Assembly: GCF_030540545.1 (NCBI RefSeq)
Contig: NZ_JAUNVZ010000005.1
Coordinates: 62,001-126,000 of the forward strand
Source of the DNA: Rothia sp. (in: high G+C Gram-positive bacteria)
GTDB lineage: Bacteria; Actinomycetota; Actinomycetes; Actinomycetales; Micrococcaceae
Direction of reading: 5' to 3'
Length of the DNA: 64,000 bases
Shown here: positions 18,391 to 27,012 of the stretch, one piece after another
Layout of the letters: each line of letters opens with the position of its first letter
Numbering within the stretch: the first letter of the stretch is position 1
Notes under the pieces: model-generated
What the model saw: the letters and a program-made list of their open reading frames with translations, nothing else
The model's database searches: none
Told to the model about the DNA's origin: nothing
Made by a program: the position numbers and the translations under genes

Positions 18391-18451
18391 CGTGTCTTTG
18401 CGCCGCTCAGGTCACTACACATCAGCAAGCAACCCTCAAAACCTCAGTGGT

Positions 18452-18853
18452 TTAGCGGAATAGGCGCACCACAAAACGGTAACGATAGGGGTTACCACTA
18501 TTGACATGCACACCGGCGCGCATAGCACCGATCGCCATAAAGAGCCACACGAGCGCGGCAGCCAGCATCAAACCACTCGCCGAACCCGGCAGGATAATGC
18601 TCAGCACAATGCACACCGCAATCGCAATGCTCGGAATCAGGGTGAAGTTCACTGCCTCCAGAGATTCCTGCTCGGTAAAGGGTGCGTTCTTACGCTTGAG
18701 GTAGTACACCAGGGCGGGCGGGACAACGCCCATAATGCCGCTAAAGTGTGCAAAAGTAGCGGAATTGCGGTCTTGAATCACCGAAATGCGCTTGGCGGGC
18801 TTCACGGGCTGAGGCGCTGCCTGAGTCTGTTCAGCTACGGGGTTGGTAGTCAC
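18452..18853 (-). CDS. DUF4870 domain membrane protein
   Basis: The predicted 133-residue protein has three membrane-spanning segments. The features of DUF4870 are visible: FAHFSGIMGVVPPALVYYL, then KNAPFTEQESLEAVNFTL, then two hydrophobic helices and a short tail. The proline-rich N-terminus is cytoplasmic. I chose the GTG at 18853, which has AGGA five bases upstream; the longer frame from 18910 lacks a ribosome site. Function of the family is unknown. It follows the DUF3097 gene on the same strand, opposite hemW. Confidence 0.83.
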   Translation of the reverse strand: MTTNPVAEQTQAAPQPVKPAKRISVIQDRNSATFAHFSGIMGVVPPALVYYLKRKNAPFTEQESLEAVNFTLIPSIAIAVCIVLSIILPGSASGLMLAAALVWLFMAIGAMRAGVHVNSGNPYRYRFVVRLFR

Positions 18854-19031
18854 GACAATCCTGAATGTCTCGAAATGAATAGGGGTGAGTGAGTCGCCAC
18901 GCGCATGCACGCAGCATTTCTATTGTACCGCGCGGCAGCTGCGACCAGAACCGTTTTCACTGCGCTGCACGCCACATTTGAGGCTCTGACTAGCGCAAAT
19001 AGCGGGGGAGTAACTCCCCTTAAATCAGTGC

Positions 19032-19910
19032 CTATTCATCCACCATGCCGGTCACAAAATCAATCAGAGACTCCACCGGCCCCAGCAGGCTCGGCTGCAA
19101 ATCCTTATAGGAATCCACGCGCGATAGAATCAGCTGCCAGGCGCGCGCAATATCTTCCTGAGTCTCATGGGGCTGCTGTAGCCGCGCCAGAGTACCCTTC
19201 TTGAAATCTTCACCGCGAGGCACCTGAGGCCACGCCTTGAGCCCCAGCTTTTCGGGCTTAATCGCCTGCCAAATATCAATAAAGGGGTGACCAACCACCT
19301 TCACATGGCGCGCCGCAGGCCCCAGGCTCGCCAGGGCTTCGCGCACAATGCGTTCTTCCTTAGTTCCAGGCACCAGATGATCCACCAGCACGCCAATACG
19401 GGCATTATCGGTGGGTTCAAAGGCGCGCAGGGCACCCGCCAAATCATCAATGCCGTGTAGGGGTTCCACAGCAACGCCCTCAACGCGCAGGTCGTGACCC
19501 CAGATTTTCTCCACGAGTTCCGCATCGTGCAGACCCTCAACCCAAATTCGTGAGGCGCGCGCCACACGGGCAGGGGAGTTGGTTACCGCATAGGAACCGG
19601 AGCGAGAGACCTGCTTAGCAGCCTTTCGGGGCGCCGGGGCAATGATTTCCACAGGCTGACCCTCCAGCAAATAGCCAGGACCCAGGGGGAATTTCTTACG
19701 GCGCAGCTTGGCGTCTTCCAGAGTGAAATAAAGGACGCCACCAATACGCTCCGCGGAAACAACTTCGCCGACCCACCCGGAGGCGGGATCTTCAAGCAGC
19801 ATGCCGCGTTTGAGTTCAACTGTGGGTGCGGGAGCCGGGCGATGCGAACGTGCGGATGCATTAAGATCCTGAGCGCCCCAGGCATAGGGGTCAATGGGCT
19901 GATTGCTCAA
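19032..19910 (-). CDS. DUF3097 family protein
   Basis: The predicted protein has 292 residues. The N-terminal part (ELKRGMLLEDPASGWVGEVV, about 30-50) looks like a small beta domain. The central part IWVEGLHDAELVEKIWGHDL followed by GVLVDHLVPGTKEERI and VVGHPFIDIWQAIKP resembles the actinobacterial DUF3097 family, which has a Toprim-like look (acidic E then D-x-D-like positions). I chose the TTG at 19910 because AAGGAG lies five bases before it. Its closeness to hemW is common in actinobacteria. Function is unknown. Confidence 0.85.
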   Translation of the reverse strand: MSNQPIDPYAWGAQDLNASARSHRPAPAPTVELKRGMLLEDPASGWVGEVVSAERIGGVLYFTLEDAKLRRKKFPLGPGYLLEGQPVEIIAPAPRKAAKQVSRSGSYAVTNSPARVARASRIWVEGLHDAELVEKIWGHDLRVEGVAVEPLHGIDDLAGALRAFEPTDNARIGVLVDHLVPGTKEERIVREALASLGPAARHVKVVGHPFIDIWQAIKPEKLGLKAWPQVPRGEDFKKGTLARLQQPHETQEDIARAWQLILSRVDSYKDLQPSLLGPVESLIDFVTGMVDE

Positions 19911-20470
19911 AGCGGCTCCTTGGAAAACGGTGGCGACTGGTTTGGGGCATCTGCGCAAGACAGGAAACGGAGATACCAGTAGCTATTGTAAGCCAGGGCT
20001 GGGCTAAGCGGGTTGGCGCCCGCAAGCAGGGTTACACCTACGGCGGGTAGGGAAAAATATGATTACTGTACATAAGGAGCTCAGGCTCCATGTCGCGGTA
20101 GCTAACTCAGTAGGGTAGCCAAAAATATGATTACTTTACATAATGTATATTATCGGCGTTTTAGGTAGGTTATCGGATAAACCCCGTACACGCTAACACT
20201 TTGACGTGCAGATTCTCAGATATATCACCTCATAACCGCCCCAAACCCCAGACAGAGCCACCGCATTCAGCTCAATACCCGATTCGTGCCCACCCAGAGC
20301 AACCACCGCCTACCATGACGCGAGATTAATAACGAAAAGCCTGCAGTATTGAACACTCCCATGAGATACTGGAGATGAGGTCATGTCGCCTCAGATTCTT
20401 GAGATACCGCGATACGGCGGGCTCTTCCGCCACGTATGCTCAAGAGTTCCCCCGAACTTTAGGAGGACAT
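19911..20470. other. Intergenic region between the DUF3097 and nfeD-like genes
   Basis: This 560-base gap between divergent genes contains a 23-base direct repeat (20053-20075 and 20121-20143), an 11-base palindrome TACATAATGTA (20137-20147) and no credible gene. Confidence 0.6.
20053..20143. repeat. Pair of 23-base direct repeats
   Basis: AAAAATATGATTACT followed by G/T and TACATAA occurs at 20053-20075 and 20121-20143 (22 of 23 identical), 68 bases apart start to start. The preceding bases (TAGGG-AG) also agree. The spacing of about 6.5 helical turns and the AT-rich sequence suit a regulator-binding pair or a recombination site. Confidence 0.65.
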
Positions 20471-20956
20471 ATGGAATGGCTACTTGCCACACCCTGGGCA
20501 GCCTGGCTGGTTGCCGGAATCATTCTTGCACTCATTGAGGTGCTCTCACTGGATCTGGTGTTTCTCATGCTGGGTCTGGCGGCGGCACTAACCAGCGCAT
20601 CAACCCCCATTAATCAGAGTCTGATCGGTCAGTGCGTACTCTTTTGCGTACTGAGCATTCTGTTAGTAACCCTGTTGCGTCCGCGTCTGCTGGCTCGCTT
20701 GAACCGTTCAACCCCGGATTCTGCGACCAATGTGCATGCCCTGGTCGGTCAGCAGGTTGAGGTGCTCGAGCCCGTAAGCTCCACCCAGCCCGGTTTGGTT
20801 CGTCTGGAAGGTGAGCCCTGGACCGCGCGCCTGGCACCGAATGCACAGAATCACGGTGTGACCGGTGCGATTGCTGCCGGCGAGCGCGTGCAGATTATTG
20901 CGATTGAGGGTGCGACGGCTGTGGTTGTTCCTGTGGTGCCCGTTCAGGCGGTGTAA
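20471..20956 (+). CDS. NfeD-like membrane protein
   Basis: The predicted 161-residue protein has a first helix (about 7-26), two further hydrophobic segments (about 28-80) and a C-terminal OB-fold domain (GQQVEVLEPVSSTQPGLVRL then GEPWTARLA). This is the short NfeD form without a ClpP-like protease domain. NfeD proteins work with SPFH proteins in membrane microdomains, and an SPFH gene follows 105 bases downstream. The ATG at 20471 has AGGAGG; the longer frame from 20375 is rejected. Confidence 0.88.
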   Translation: MEWLLATPWAAWLVAGIILALIEVLSLDLVFLMLGLAAALTSASTPINQSLIGQCVLFCVLSILLVTLLRPRLLARLNRSTPDSATNVHALVGQQVEVLEPVSSTQPGLVRLEGEPWTARLAPNAQNHGVTGAIAAGERVQIIAIEGATAVVVPVVPVQAV

Positions 20957-21061
20957 CTCCCCCATTGTGTTGGGTTGTCGGGTGTGTGTTTTCTTTCCGG
21001 CGTGCGCTATCGAATGACCCAAAGATGTGTTCGATTTTTGTCCGATAGATAGGAGGCTTGT

Positions 21062-22228
21062 ATGCCTACGTTGAGTATTTTGGGTCTTGCACTCATTATT
21101 TTTGTGGTGGTGACTCTGGCGCGTGCGGTGCGTATTATTCCGCAGGCTCGTGCCGGTATTGTGGAGCGCCTGGGTCGTTATCATTCGACTCTGAACCCGG
21201 GTTTGCACCTGGTGATTCCTTTTATTGACCGTCTGCTGCCCACGATTGATTTGCGTGAGCAGGTTGTGTCGTTCCCCTCGCAGTCGGTGATTACTGAGGA
21301 TAACCTGGTGGTTGGTATTGATACCGTGGTGTATTTTCAGGTGACTGATCCGAAGGCTGCGACCTATGAGATTACGAACTATATTCGTGCGGTGGATGAG
21401 CTGACTAGCGCGACCCTGCGTAATGTGGTGGGTAGTTTGAATCTTGAGCAGACTCTAACCAGTCGTGATCAGATTAATGCTCAGTTGCGCGGCGTGCTGG
21501 ATGCGACGACCGGCCGTTGGGGTCTGCGTATTTCTCGTGTGGACATTAAGGAGATTCAGCCTCCTATTTCTATTCAGGATTCCATGGAGAAGCAGATGCG
21601 CGCTGAGCGCGATCGTCGTGCGGCTATTTTGCATGCTGAGGGTCAGAAGCAGTCGGATATTCTGACGGCTGAGGGCGAGTCTCGTGCTGCGATTTTGCGT
21701 GCGGAGGCTGCTAAGCAGGCTCAGATTTTGGCTGCTGAGGGTGAGGCGCGTGCGCAGGTGCTGCGTGCGGATGCTGAGGCTGTTGCGGTCAAGACCGTGT
21801 TTGAGGCTATTCATCGTTCGAACCCGAGCCAGCAGCTGCTGACCTATCAGTACTTGCAGACTTTGCCGAAGTTGGCTGAGGGTGATGCGAATAAGCTGTG
21901 GTTTATTCCGACCGAGTTGGGCGATGCTTTGCGTGGTTTGGGTAATGCTTTTGGTGATTTGCCCTCTTCTCCCCTGCCTGCTTTTGCGCCGCCTGCAGCT
22001 GCCGCGGTTCCTGAGGATGCCGCAGAATCTGCTGTCTCCGGTGTAGAGGCGGCGAGCGCCTCTGCGTCCGTCTCTGCAGGTGATTCGGCTAAGGTGGCTG
22101 AGTCTGTTGAGCCCGGTGTGGTGGTTGATGATCAGGTGACCGGTGAGGTTATTTCGGCGTCGACTGAGTTTAAGTCGGTGTCTGCTCCGACTCCGCCGCC
22201 TGTTCCCGGTTATGGTGTTCAGGGTTAG
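21062..22228 (+). CDS. SPFH (stomatin/prohibitin) domain protein
   Basis: The predicted 388-residue protein has one N-terminal membrane helix (about 4-22), then the SPFH domain (IIPQARAGIVERLGRYHSTL, DLREQVVSFPSQSVITEDNL). A long coiled coil follows that is rich in AEGE/RAAILRAEA repeats (about 185-250), and a Pro/Ala/Ser/Val-rich tail after 300. This is the paraslipin-like arrangement. AGGAGG precedes the ATG. Together with the NfeD protein it should form a membrane-scaffold pair. Codons are G/T-ending. Confidence 0.92.
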   Translation: MPTLSILGLALIIFVVVTLARAVRIIPQARAGIVERLGRYHSTLNPGLHLVIPFIDRLLPTIDLREQVVSFPSQSVITEDNLVVGIDTVVYFQVTDPKAATYEITNYIRAVDELTSATLRNVVGSLNLEQTLTSRDQINAQLRGVLDATTGRWGLRISRVDIKEIQPPISIQDSMEKQMRAERDRRAAILHAEGQKQSDILTAEGESRAAILRAEAAKQAQILAAEGEARAQVLRADAEAVAVKTVFEAIHRSNPSQQLLTYQYLQTLPKLAEGDANKLWFIPTELGDALRGLGNAFGDLPSSPLPAFAPPAAAAVPEDAAESAVSGVEAASASASVSAGDSAKVAESVEPGVVVDDQVTGEVISASTEFKSVSAPTPPPVPGYGVQG

Positions 22229-22275
22229 TTGCCCGGATGTATCCGGTGTTATAGGGTTATGCCCTGAGCTTGCTT

Positions 22276-22303
22276 GCCCCCGTGCGCTGTTGCGTGCGGG
22301 GGC
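22276..22303 (+). terminator. Hairpin at the end of the SPFH gene
   Basis: A 12-bp GC-rich stem with two G-U pairs and a 4-base loop. It ends seven bases before the TATAAT of rbpA (22310-22315), so terminator and next promoter nearly touch. Confidence 0.6.
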
Positions 22304-22309
22304 GGGTGC

Positions 22310-22315
22310 TATAAT
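22310..22315 (+). promoter_or_regulatory. -10 box of rbpA
   Basis: An exact TATAAT lies 92 bases upstream of the rbpA start. No good -35 is visible. Actinobacterial rbpA genes often have stress sigma promoters. Confidence 0.5.
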
Positions 22316-22401
22316 GGTTGTTTGATATTTGTGCCTGCGTGTGTGGGTGCAGGTGCCGTGGCGTTTGGCGCGGTGGTTTAGTTCGAGGTTTGGAGGAAGT
22401 T

Positions 22402-22752
22402 ATGAGCGATCGTAGTTTGCGTGGTATGCGTTTGGGTTCGCAGTCTATGGAGACTGAGTCGAATGTGCAGCCGGCAGCTCGTCAGCGTGTGGAGTATCGT
22501 ACTGCTGATGGTGACCGTGTGTTTGTGACTTTTGCGGCTGAGGCTGAGATTCCGCCGGTGTGGACTGCTAAGAGCGGTAAGGAAGCGTACCTGGTGAATG
22601 GTGATTCTCAGGCGGCTCCTGAGGAGGATAAGGCTCCTCGTACCCATTGGGATATGTTGATGGAGCGTCGTAGTGTTGAGGAGCTGGAGCAGATTCTGCA
22701 GGAGCGTCTTGAGTACTACCGTAGCCATTATGCTGTGGAGTCTGCTGAGTAA
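22402..22752 (+). CDS. rbpA: RNA polymerase-binding protein RbpA
   Basis: RbpA is an actinobacterial transcription factor that binds the beta subunit and sigma and stabilises the open complex. The 116-residue protein matches the family throughout: MSDRSLRGMRLGSQSMETE at the N-terminus, the core EYRTADGDRVFVTFAAEAEI, and the sigma-interacting C-terminus RTHWDMLMERRSVEELEQIL. The zinc-site cysteines found in some members are not present. GGAGG lies five bases before the ATG; the longer frame from 22318 covers the promoter. Confidence 0.95.
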   Translation: MSDRSLRGMRLGSQSMETESNVQPAARQRVEYRTADGDRVFVTFAAEAEIPPVWTAKSGKEAYLVNGDSQAAPEEDKAPRTHWDMLMERRSVEELEQILQERLEYYRSHYAVESAE

Positions 22753-22794
22753 TCGGCGTTTAGGATTGTGAGGGGTGTTTTTACCCCGGTGATT

Positions 22795-22829
22795 AAAGCC
22801 CCGTAATCGTGTTCGGTTACGGGGCTTTT
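22795..22829 (+). terminator. Rho-independent terminator of rbpA
   Basis: AAAGCCCCGTAA pairs with TTACGGGGCTTT around 10 bases, followed by T. Confidence 0.85.
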
Positions 22830-22871
22830 CGTGCCCTATGTGTTTATAGGTTGTGTACCGGGGATAAAGCC

Positions 22872-22919
22872 CGAGAGGGGTATGCGAGCGCCACTATTGC
22901 GCCTTGCATACCCCTCTCG
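22872..22919 (-). terminator. Hairpin downstream of the aldehyde dehydrogenase gene
   Basis: A perfect 14-bp stem (22872-22885 with 22906-22919) with a 20-base loop, 25 bases after the stop of the minus-strand gene. Confidence 0.65.
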
Positions 22920-22944
22920 TTGTTGGCTGTGCCCCGTTGGGGTT

Positions 22945-24438
22945 TTAGGGGGTTGCCACGTGGGGGTTGGGTAGGGTGATGTACTGGGTTTCGGTGTATT
23001 CTTCGATGCCTTCGGCGCCGCCTTCTCGTCCCAGTCCTGAGGATTTGATGCCTCCGAAGGGGGCAGCTGCGTTGGAGATGACGCCCATATTTAGTCCCGC
23101 CATGCCGTAGTGTAGGTGCCCTGCGGCGCGTAGGGCGCGGGCGGTATCTGCTGTATAGACGTAGCTGGCGAGTCCGTATTCTGTATCGTTAGCGAGCGCG
23201 TAGGCTTGGTTCTCGGTTGCGAAGCTGAGGATAGGTGCTACGGGTCCGAAGATTTCGGTGCGTGCAATATCCATGTCGGGCGTGACGTTGCTTAGTACGG
23301 TTGCCGGGTAGTAGGCGCCTTCTGCTAGTTCGGGGTTGGTGGGGATGTATCCTCCGGCAAGTAGTTGCGCGCCCTGTGAGATGGCGTCGGTGACTAGGGT
23401 GTGGATGCGCTCGCGTGCGGTGGGGGTAATGAGCGGTCCTAGATCGGTGTTGGGGTTTAGGCCATTACCTAGGCGCTGGGTTCTAAAGAGTTCTGCTAGG
23501 CGGGTGGAGAATTCTTCGAGTAGGGATTCGTGTACGATGAAGCGGTTGGCTGCGGTGCATGCTTGGCCGATATTGCGTAGTTTGGCTGCGGTGGCTCCGG
23601 TGAGGGCTGCATCCAGGTTGGCGTCCTCGAAGATGATGAAGGGGGCGTTGCCTCCAAGTTCTAGGCTGGTGCGCTGTAGGTGTTTGGTGGCTGCTGCTGC
23701 GAGCTGTTTTCCCACGCGGGTGGAGCCGGTGAAGGAGATTTTGCGCAGGCGCGCATCGGCAAGTAGTGGTTCGGAGATGTCTGCCGGGGTGCTGGTGGGT
23801 AGGGTGTTGAGCACGCCTGCCGGCAGTAGGTCTGCGATGAGGTGGGTGAAGTATTGCAGGGTTAGGGGTGTGTGTTCTGCGGGTTTGAGGATGCTGGTGC
23901 ATCCGGCGGCGATGGCGGGGGCGAGTTTGCGGGTTGCCATTGCCAGGGGGAAGTTCCAGGGGGTCAGTAGCAGGCTGGGGCCTACGGGTTTGTGGATGGT
24001 GGTGATGAGGTGTGTGCCTTCGGGGGTGGGCAGGGTGTTGCCGTAGTGGCGGGGTGCTTCTTCGCTGAACCAGCGTAGGTATTCGGCGCCGTAGCGTACT
24101 TCGGCGTGTGCTTCGGTGAGGTTTTTACCCATTTCTAGGGTGATGAGTGTTGCTAGTTCTTCAGCGTGGGCTTGGGTGCGGGTGTATGCTTCGCGTAGGA
24201 TTTCTGCGCGGTGGCGGGTGGTGGTGTGTGCCCAGGTTTCTTGGGCGTTGTGTGCGGAGGTGAGGGCTGCGAGCGCGTCGGTGCTTTTGGCGTCTGCCAG
24301 GTGTGCGAGGGTGTGACCGGTGGCGGGGTTGGTGATGGCGAAGGTGTTGCCGGCGTGTGCGGGTGTGTGTTCGCCGTTGATGTAGAGCCCGGTGGGTATG
24401 GTGATGCCGTGTACTTCGGTGTAGTCAGTGCTGTTCAT
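22945..24438 (-). CDS. gabD: Succinate-semialdehyde dehydrogenase-like aldehyde dehydrogenase
   Basis: This 497-residue NAD(P)-dependent aldehyde dehydrogenase has the catalytic Cys in GQACTAANR, the general base Glu in LELGGNAPF, and the cofactor motifs TPWNFPLAM and FTGSTRVGK. EMGKNLTEA and the C-terminal GLGREGGAEGIEEYTETQY match the succinate-semialdehyde group. Substrate is inferred; other semialdehydes are possible. No Shine-Dalgarno is seen, but TATACT lies six bases upstream, so the mRNA may be leaderless. Codons are A/C-ending. Confidence 0.88.
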   Translation of the reverse strand: MNSTDYTEVHGITIPTGLYINGEHTPAHAGNTFAITNPATGHTLAHLADAKSTDALAALTSAHNAQETWAHTTTRHRAEILREAYTRTQAHAEELATLITLEMGKNLTEAHAEVRYGAEYLRWFSEEAPRHYGNTLPTPEGTHLITTIHKPVGPSLLLTPWNFPLAMATRKLAPAIAAGCTSILKPAEHTPLTLQYFTHLIADLLPAGVLNTLPTSTPADISEPLLADARLRKISFTGSTRVGKQLAAAATKHLQRTSLELGGNAPFIIFEDANLDAALTGATAAKLRNIGQACTAANRFIVHESLLEEFSTRLAELFRTQRLGNGLNPNTDLGPLITPTARERIHTLVTDAISQGAQLLAGGYIPTNPELAEGAYYPATVLSNVTPDMDIARTEIFGPVAPILSFATENQAYALANDTEYGLASYVYTADTARALRAAGHLHYGMAGLNMGVISNAAAPFGGIKSSGLGREGGAEGIEEYTETQYITLPNPHVATP

Positions 24439-24444
24439 ATGTTC

Positions 24445-24450
24445 AGTATA
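24445..24450 (-). promoter_or_regulatory. -10 box of the aldehyde dehydrogenase gene, leaderless spacing
   Basis: TATACT on the minus strand ends six bases before the ATG at 24438. No ribosome site is present. Confidence 0.5.
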
Positions 24451-24489
24451 TCCTCTGCCCTTTATCCAGCCGGTGATAGATGGGTATAT

Positions 24490-24531
24490 AAAAGCCTCCG
24501 GGTGTCCCGTTGTGGGTACCCGGAGGCTTTT
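24490..24531 (-). terminator. Rho-independent terminator of the mannosyltransferase gene
   Basis: AAAAGCCTCCGGGT pairs with ACCCGGAGGCTTTT. T-runs on both sides make it bidirectional, and it lies 21 bases after the stop of the minus-strand gene. Confidence 0.85.
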
Positions 24532-24552
24532 GCTGATATGGTATCGAGGGGT

Positions 24553-25287
24553 TTACTTGCCCAGCAGCTTCTTAATCTGAGCTGCGCGAGCCTGCAGGCC
24601 CCAGGTGGTGACCTTGACCATGGAGTCCTTAATGATATTGCCGGTCATCTTCGAAGCGCCAATCTCGCGCTCAACGAAGGTAATGGGCACCTCCACAATC
24701 TTCAGCTTTGCCTGCTCGGAGCGCCACGCCAAATCCACCTGGAATACGTAGCCCTTGGAGTCAATGCCGTCCAGGTTCAGGCGCTGCAGTGCATCGCGGG
24801 TGTAGGCGCGGAAACCTGCGGTGATGTCCTTAATCTTGGTGCCCAGTACCAGGCGGGTGTACAGGTTGGAGCCGCGGGAGAGGATTTCGCGGTGCAGGGG
24901 CCAGTTTTCAATCTTGCCGCCGGGCACGTAGCGGGAACCAATAGCCAGATCGGCGCCGTTGCGGATTGCCTCTACCAGGGAGGGCAGCTGCTCGGGCTGG
25001 TGGGAGCAGTCGGCGTCCATTTCAATCAGCACGTCGTAGCCTGCTTCAATACCCCAGTCGAAGCCTGCCAGGTATGCGCCGCCCAGGCCGTTCTTGACGG
25101 TGCGGTGCATAACGTGGATCTGAGGGTCGATGGCTGCCATATCGTCTGCGATCTGGCCGGTGCCGTCAGGGCTGGAGTCGTCCACTACGAGAATGTCAAC
25201 ATCGGGTGCTGCTGCGCGCAGTCGACCGACAACGATGGGGAGGTTTTCCTTTTCGTTGTAGGTGGGGATGATGGTTAGTACTCGCAT
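24553..25287 (-). CDS. Polyprenol monophosphomannose synthase (GT2 family)
   Basis: This 244-residue GT-A glycosyltransferase moves mannose from GDP-mannose to polyprenyl phosphate, the donor for mannolipids and protein O-mannosylation. It shows IIPTYNEKENLP, VDDSSPDGTGQ, and the metal motif EMDADCSHQPEQLP, then SRYVPGG and FQVDLAWR. It is like the catalytic domain of mycobacterial Ppm1 and has no C-terminal membrane domain. I chose the ATG at 25287 (GGGAG eight bases upstream); the longer frame from 25317 lacks support. Confidence 0.9.
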   Translation of the reverse strand: MRVLTIIPTYNEKENLPIVVGRLRAAAPDVDILVVDDSSPDGTGQIADDMAAIDPQIHVMHRTVKNGLGGAYLAGFDWGIEAGYDVLIEMDADCSHQPEQLPSLVEAIRNGADLAIGSRYVPGGKIENWPLHREILSRGSNLYTRLVLGTKIKDITAGFRAYTRDALQRLNLDGIDSKGYVFQVDLAWRSEQAKLKIVEVPITFVEREIGASKMTGNIIKDSMVKVTTWGLQARAAQIKKLLGK

Positions 25288-25591
25288 TAGGGGCTCCCTC
25301 GGGGTCGCTCTTTCCAATAGTGTCTAGATTCTTTATAGTATACCGTGCCTTCGCGCTCTATTGAGCCATTGTGCGCTCCCGAAGGCGCATTTTCAGGTGT
25401 ATTTAAAGCTGAGGTTTAGCGCTGCTGTTACTCCCCTCTCAGGCGTGACGGTGTTGATATGCTCCCTACCCTATGAGGTAGCCACAGGCAGATACAGCAC
25501 GCAGGTACAGCAAAGCCCCGTCGAGCACGTATAAAACCATTACGCGCCCGGCGGGGCATTCACAAAGCGGTGCTAGCGCACAGGCTTGAGC
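25288..25591. other. Gap between mannosyltransferase and amidohydrolase-like genes
   Basis: This 304-base gap holds the leader of the mannosyltransferase gene and the terminator of the gene upstream on the minus strand (25512-25557). I see nothing else. Confidence 0.5.
25512..25557 (-). terminator. Terminator of the amidohydrolase-like gene
   Basis: On the minus strand GCCCCG pairs with CGGGGC, with further partial pairing inside, followed by TTTG. Confidence 0.6.
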
Positions 25592-26746
25592 CTAGTCCAC
25601 GTAGATACGATCCAGCACCGGCAGGGGCACATCCTCTTCCAGCACGGGCAGTAGCGGAATGCGAGCGCGCGGGTCGGTACTCCAGGAGGCAACGCGCGAA
25701 TCCGGTGCCTGAACCATGAGCTCGGTAATATTCCACAGGGCGATAGTTGCCGGGGTGTCCACGGTCAGGGTGCCGGTGAAGGGGTTATCTTCGGCGATGG
25801 AGCGGTAGGTGCCTCGGGTCAGGGCGGCAAAAGCGCTGCGTGCTGAGACTCCCTCGGGTGCGGTGACGAAGTAACGCGCCAGCTCCCATCCGTTAGGGGT
25901 GTTCAGGGTTGTATCCGAGCCTAACGCTACGGAGACACCGATGCTATTGGCGCGGCGCATGAGCTTCGCATTGGCTTTGACCATCTCTTGGGTGCCGGTG
26001 GTGTTTAGTCCCAGGTGGTAGCGTCGGTCGGCTGCGTGCTGCAGCTGTTCGTCGGTGATGGGGTGCTCATGGCTGTCCTGAACCATATCCAGGCGGATGG
26101 TCAGGAATCGTTCTGCCTCTCGTGCCGTATCGGCGAGCGCAAGGGCAGGGTTGAAGGAGGTGGCGTCCAGGGAGAGTACCAGGTAGGCTTCTGCCAGGAC
26201 AGTGACCAGGGCGGTGAAGCTCTCGGGAGCAATGGAGGCGATCTGCGCGCTGTGCAGGTGCACGCCGACAAGGCGGGCGGTGTAGCCGGTTTCAGTGTGC
26301 AGGCGAGACCCGGGTGCGCTGATGATCGCATGGGCTGCATCCAGAGCTTCGGTAATGGACTCGGCACTTACGCTTTCCACGCTGTCCAGGTGCAGTAGGA
26401 TACGCGCATCCACTGCGGTTTCGCTCTCATTAATGCCGGTTATTACCTCGGGCAGCTGCTGTGCGCTGGTGCCGAGCACATGGGTGTAGTAGCCGTTGGC
26501 GGCGTAACGCATGAAATAGGTGGATAGCTGCCCGGAATCGGCGCCCACCGGTGCATAAGCGCGGGAGAAAGTGGGGGTAATGAGTTTGCCGTCCAGGCTG
26601 ATGCGCTCCATGCGGTCATCGGCGATGGAGGCGGCGCCTGCATCCGAGCCTGCCCAGGCGGTTACACCGTTATCGGTGAGTAGGGCGGTGGCGTAGGGGT
26701 CGATGGGCGTGTATACGCTACCGTCGGTGAAAATGCGGATACTCAA
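25592..26746 (-). CDS. Amidohydrolase-like protein with degenerate metal site
   Basis: The predicted 384-residue protein has the general layout of the amidohydrolase superfamily: a small beta domain (FTDGSVYTPIDPYATALLTD), the strand ISLDGKLITPTF, a TIM-barrel middle, VALGSDTTLNTPNG near residue 275, and a final strand TGTLTVDTPATIALWN. The usual first metal motif HxH after TPGF/L is missing: the sequence there reads TPTFSRAYAPVGADSG. The later Asp (GSDTT) is kept. It may be an inactive or divergent enzyme. The start is TTG, with AAGGAG five bases upstream. Confidence 0.75.
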   Translation of the reverse strand: MSIRIFTDGSVYTPIDPYATALLTDNGVTAWAGSDAGAASIADDRMERISLDGKLITPTFSRAYAPVGADSGQLSTYFMRYAANGYYTHVLGTSAQQLPEVITGINESETAVDARILLHLDSVESVSAESITEALDAAHAIISAPGSRLHTETGYTARLVGVHLHSAQIASIAPESFTALVTVLAEAYLVLSLDATSFNPALALADTAREAERFLTIRLDMVQDSHEHPITDEQLQHAADRRYHLGLNTTGTQEMVKANAKLMRRANSIGVSVALGSDTTLNTPNGWELARYFVTAPEGVSARSAFAALTRGTYRSIAEDNPFTGTLTVDTPATIALWNITELMVQAPDSRVASWSTDPRARIPLLPVLEEDVPLPVLDRIYVD

Positions 26747-26943
26747 TGCTTCTCCTTAGCTCGAGCGTAGTCGGTCAGTGGGCAGTCGCTGCCAGCTTGT
26801 GTGTCCATTCTACCGTGCGCTTGAGCCTGATTGGGTTTAGGGTACGCATGCTGTGGCTTTTAGGTGCCGCTACATGCCCCGTAGCGTGGAGTGTTGATAA
26901 AAAGCGTTGATAAAAAGCACCACCTAAAAACCTGTTAAAACAT

Positions 26944-26975
26944 CGGGCCGGTAGGTAATTTCACCTACCGGCCCG
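26944..26975 (-). terminator. Terminator hairpin of helY
   Basis: CGGGCCGGTAGGT pairs perfectly with ACCTACCGGCCCG around six bases, 38 bases beyond the helY stop. Confidence 0.75.
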
Positions 26976-27012
26976 AACCTATACTGCCAGCTCGTGGTAC
27001 AGGGGGCGAGCG

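Larger units (their letters stand above)
17774..18451. other. Intergenic region downstream of hemW
   Basis: This 678-base gap holds the hemW hairpin (17839-17870), an inverted repeat GTGGGTT/AACCCAC (17891-17924), an AT-richer stretch (17930-18180), a stem at 18271-18300, a copy of the palindrome-associated repeat (18327-18360) and the terminator of the DUF4870 gene. Short frames in it (for example 17857-18147) show no ribosome site or family. No gene is called. Confidence 0.6.

Noticed and set aside
20995-21036. Possible LexA box (TCGAAT...GTTCGA) upstream of the SPFH gene
   Set aside because: The two halves are too far apart for the 16-bp actinobacterial SOS box.
22318-22401. N-terminal extension of rbpA
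   Set aside because: The extension covers the TATAAT-proximal leader and has no ribosome site, whereas GGAGG precedes the ATG at 22402 that begins the conserved sequence.
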